From an uncultured Halieaceae bacterium (GTDB lineage Bacteria; Pseudomonadota; Gammaproteobacteria; Pseudomonadales; Halieaceae), in the NCBI GenBank assembly GCA_938045215.1, contig CALINF010000277.1, positions 1-7,731 of the forward strand: a stretch of 7,731 bases of DNA, written 5' to 3'. Shown in pieces: positions 6,067 to 7,731 of this stretch (positions are counted from its first letter, which is position 1; each line of letters opens with the position of its first letter). The position numbers were made by a program, and so were the translations under genes. Under the pieces are notes generated by a model. It worked only from the letters and a program-made list of their open reading frames with translations, was not told the origin of the DNA and ran no database searches.

Positions 6067-7691
6067 CAGCAGCGAGAAGCAACTCTCTGAAAAAAGGTGA
6101 CGTCTGCCTTAGCATTCAGGATCTATCGGTAACGCTGGCGGAAGACGGCAGCTCAATTCTTGAGAACGTGAATATCGATCTGCATGCCGGCGAAGTGTTT
6201 GCGTTGGTAGGTGAATCGGGTAGCGGTAAATCAGTGACATCCATGGCTGCCATGCGACTGCTGCCCGATGCACTGAAGATTACCTCCGGAAAAGTGGATA
6301 TTGCCGGTCAGGACCTGTTCTCCCTGCCTGAGTCCAGAATGCTGGAAGTCAGGGGTCGTCGCGTGGCCATGATATTCCAGAACGCGATGACCGCGCTCAA
6401 TCCAGTACAGACCGTTGGCAACCAGGTTGCCGAAACGCTGCGCCTGCATACACAGCTTCGTGGTCAGGCGCTTCGCCAGCGTGTAGAGGGGGCCTTTGCC
6501 GAGGTGGGTATTCCGAACCCATCACAGCGGTTTGATTTTTATCCCCATCAGCTCTCCGGAGGACAGCAACAGCGCGTGATGATTGCGATGGCACTGGCGT
6601 GTGAGCCTGAAGTGTTGATCGCCGATGAACCCACCACGGCACTGGATGTCACGATTCAGGAACAGGTGTTGGAACTGATTCGCGAGCTCACTCATTCACG
6701 GCAACTTGCGGTACTCCTGATCACACACGATATGGGTGTCGTTAACAATGTGGCTGACAGGGTGGGGGTGATGTATCGCGGCAAGATTATCGAGAAGGCC
6801 GAGGTGGAGGCGTTTTTCCACAATCCGCAGCACGAATACAGTAAGCGCCTGATCGATGCGTTGCCAGATTTGCGCCATTTCAGGGATGCCAGCAGCACGG
6901 TACCGCTGCTAGAAGTTGGCGATATGGCGATTCACTTCCCTATACGCAAAGGGTTGTTGCAAAGAGCCGTAGACTACACCCGCGCGGTGGATGGTGTGTC
7001 GCTGGAGATAGGGCGCGGTGAAACCTATGCGTTGGTAGGTGAGTCTGGCAGTGGTAAGTCGACACTGGGGCGCGGCATCCTGAATCTGGAAGAAGTCACG
7101 TCTGGCGTGGTGCGGTTTCGCGGGGAGACGATTCAGAATATCGGCCGCTCTGCCATGTTGCCGTATCGCAAGCAGATTCAGGTGATCTTTCAGAATCCGT
7201 TTTCATCGATGAACCCGCGTCTCACAGTCGGCGAGATTATTGCAGAAGGTATGATCAGCCTGAAGATGGGGCTGTCACCGCAGGAGCAGAACGAGCGGAT
7301 TGACGCATTGCTGGAGCGAGTGCAGATGACACCGGAATGTCGGGTTCGGTATCCGCACGAATTTTCCGGTGGGCAGTTGCAACGCATCGCCATTGCCCGT
7401 GCTTTGGCGGTTGATCCAGAACTGATCGTTTGCGATGAGCCCACCAGCGCACTGGATGTTTCAATTCGCGCCGAGGTGTTGGAGCTGTTGGCAGAGCTGC
7501 AGCGGGAATTCGGTTTGTCCTACCTGTTTATCACCCACGACCTGTCGATCATTCCGGGCATCGCTCATCGTGTGGGTGTGATGCAAAATGGCAAGATCGT
7601 AGAGCAGGGCAGTGCCAATCAAATTCTGACCAACCCGCAGCATCCCTACACCCAGGCGTTGCTGGCATCTGTGCCCAGGCTGGATGATTAG
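6063..7691 (+). CDS. ABC transporter ATPase with two fused nucleotide-binding domains (YejF-type)
   Basis: This cytoplasmic subunit hydrolyses ATP to drive import through the two permeases. One chain carries both domains that are separate proteins in Opp and Dpp systems (OppD plus OppF). Domain 1 (about 14-260): Walker A GESGSGKS at 50-57 with Lys56, signature LSGGQ at 164-168, Walker B ending Asp188-Glu189, D-loop ALD at 193-195, switch His222. Domain 2 (about 280-535): Walker A GESGSGKS at 326-333 with Lys332, signature FSGGQ at 434-438, Walker B ending Asp458-Glu459, D-loop ALD at 463-465, switch His492. All catalytic residues are present in both halves, so both ATP sites look functional. 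Each half is followed by the peptide-transporter tail motif (QHEYSKRLIDALPDL and QHPYTQALLASVPRL). The 542 residues match the usual size of about 530-550 for fused ATPases such as YejF. It is the last gene of the operon. Confidence 0.97.
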   Translation: MTAARSNSLKKGDVCLSIQDLSVTLAEDGSSILENVNIDLHAGEVFALVGESGSGKSVTSMAAMRLLPDALKITSGKVDIAGQDLFSLPESRMLEVRGRRVAMIFQNAMTALNPVQTVGNQVAETLRLHTQLRGQALRQRVEGAFAEVGIPNPSQRFDFYPHQLSGGQQQRVMIAMALACEPEVLIADEPTTALDVTIQEQVLELIRELTHSRQLAVLLITHDMGVVNNVADRVGVMYRGKIIEKAEVEAFFHNPQHEYSKRLIDALPDLRHFRDASSTVPLLEVGDMAIHFPIRKGLLQRAVDYTRAVDGVSLEIGRGETYALVGESGSGKSTLGRGILNLEEVTSGVVRFRGETIQNIGRSAMLPYRKQIQVIFQNPFSSMNPRLTVGEIIAEGMISLKMGLSPQEQNERIDALLERVQMTPECRVRYPHEFSGGQLQRIAIARALAVDPELIVCDEPTSALDVSIRAEVLELLAELQREFGLSYLFITHDLSIIPGIAHRVGVMQNGKIVEQGSANQILTNPQHPYTQALLASVPRLDD

Positions 7692-7693
7692 AT

Positions 7694-7710
7694 AAGGGGT
7701 CAGAGCCCTT
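7694..7710. repeat. Imperfect palindrome after the operon; REP-like element or weak terminator
   Basis: AAGGGGTCAGAGCCCTT is symmetric about A7702 except for one G/G mismatch pair (7699 and 7705). The outer arms AAGGG and CCCTT pair perfectly. It starts two bases after the ATPase stop and is followed by only two more T residues before GG, so it is a poor intrinsic terminator. From memory, similar GGGGTCAGA-type palindromes occur as dispersed REP sequences in proteobacteria, some next to Y1-type transposases. No copy number can be judged from this window. Confidence 0.45.
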
Positions 7711-7713
7711 TTG

Positions 7714-7728
7714 GCAGAGAATGTCTGC
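7714..7728. repeat. Small inverted repeat at the right edge
   Basis: GCAGA (7714-7718) and TCTGC (7724-7728) are perfect complements around a five-base loop, GAATG. It follows the previous palindrome directly. The window ends three bases later, so it is unclear whether this is a second repeat unit, part of a terminator or chance. Confidence 0.3.
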
Positions 7729-7731
7729 TGC

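Noticed and set aside
1524..7691. A previously undescribed system hidden in the operon
   Set aside because: All four genes belong to recognised families of a peptide-class ABC importer with intact motifs. No CRISPR array, tRNA, insertion sequence, toxin-antitoxin pair or unexplained gene is visible.

Overview
The window looks like chromosomal DNA of a Gram-negative proteobacterium, most likely a gammaproteobacterium. The reasons are moderately high GC, dense coding on one strand, a lipoprotein signal on the binding protein, and a Dcp-type peptidase. A marine lineage is a guess that the sequence does not prove. All real genes read on the + strand and almost no DNA is non-coding.

Layout: (1) 1-1404 is the C-terminal two thirds of an M3-family zinc metallopeptidase (peptidyl-dipeptidase Dcp type); its beginning lies outside the window. 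(2) 1405-1523 is a short gap with no recognisable terminator, one small palindrome and a ribosome binding site. (3) 1524-7691 is a complete four-gene ABC transporter operon of the peptide/nickel/opine class. It encodes a large substrate-binding lipoprotein with an additional C-terminal membrane helix (1524-3695), a DppB/OppB-type permease (3705-4682), a DppC/OppC-type permease with a long N-terminal extension (4696-6066), and a two-domain ATPase of the YejF type carrying both nucleotide-binding sites in one chain (6063-7691). (4) 7692-7731 holds two small inverted repeats. The first resembles REP-type palindromes and may also help end transcription.

How the genes work together: the binding protein captures oligopeptides (or a peptide-like compound) in the periplasm and delivers them to the permease pair. 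The fused ATPase powers import with two intact ATP sites. The M3 peptidase just upstream could break down the imported peptides, or trim them outside the cell if its unseen N-terminus carries an export signal. Gene junctions are tight: two Shine-Dalgarno sequences overlap the preceding stop codon and one junction is an ATGA overlap, so the four transporter genes are very probably co-transcribed and translationally coupled.

I do not see a previously undescribed system here. The most notable points are the dual anchoring of the binding protein, the enlarged second permease, the altered catalytic loop of the peptidase, and the repeat pair at the right edge.
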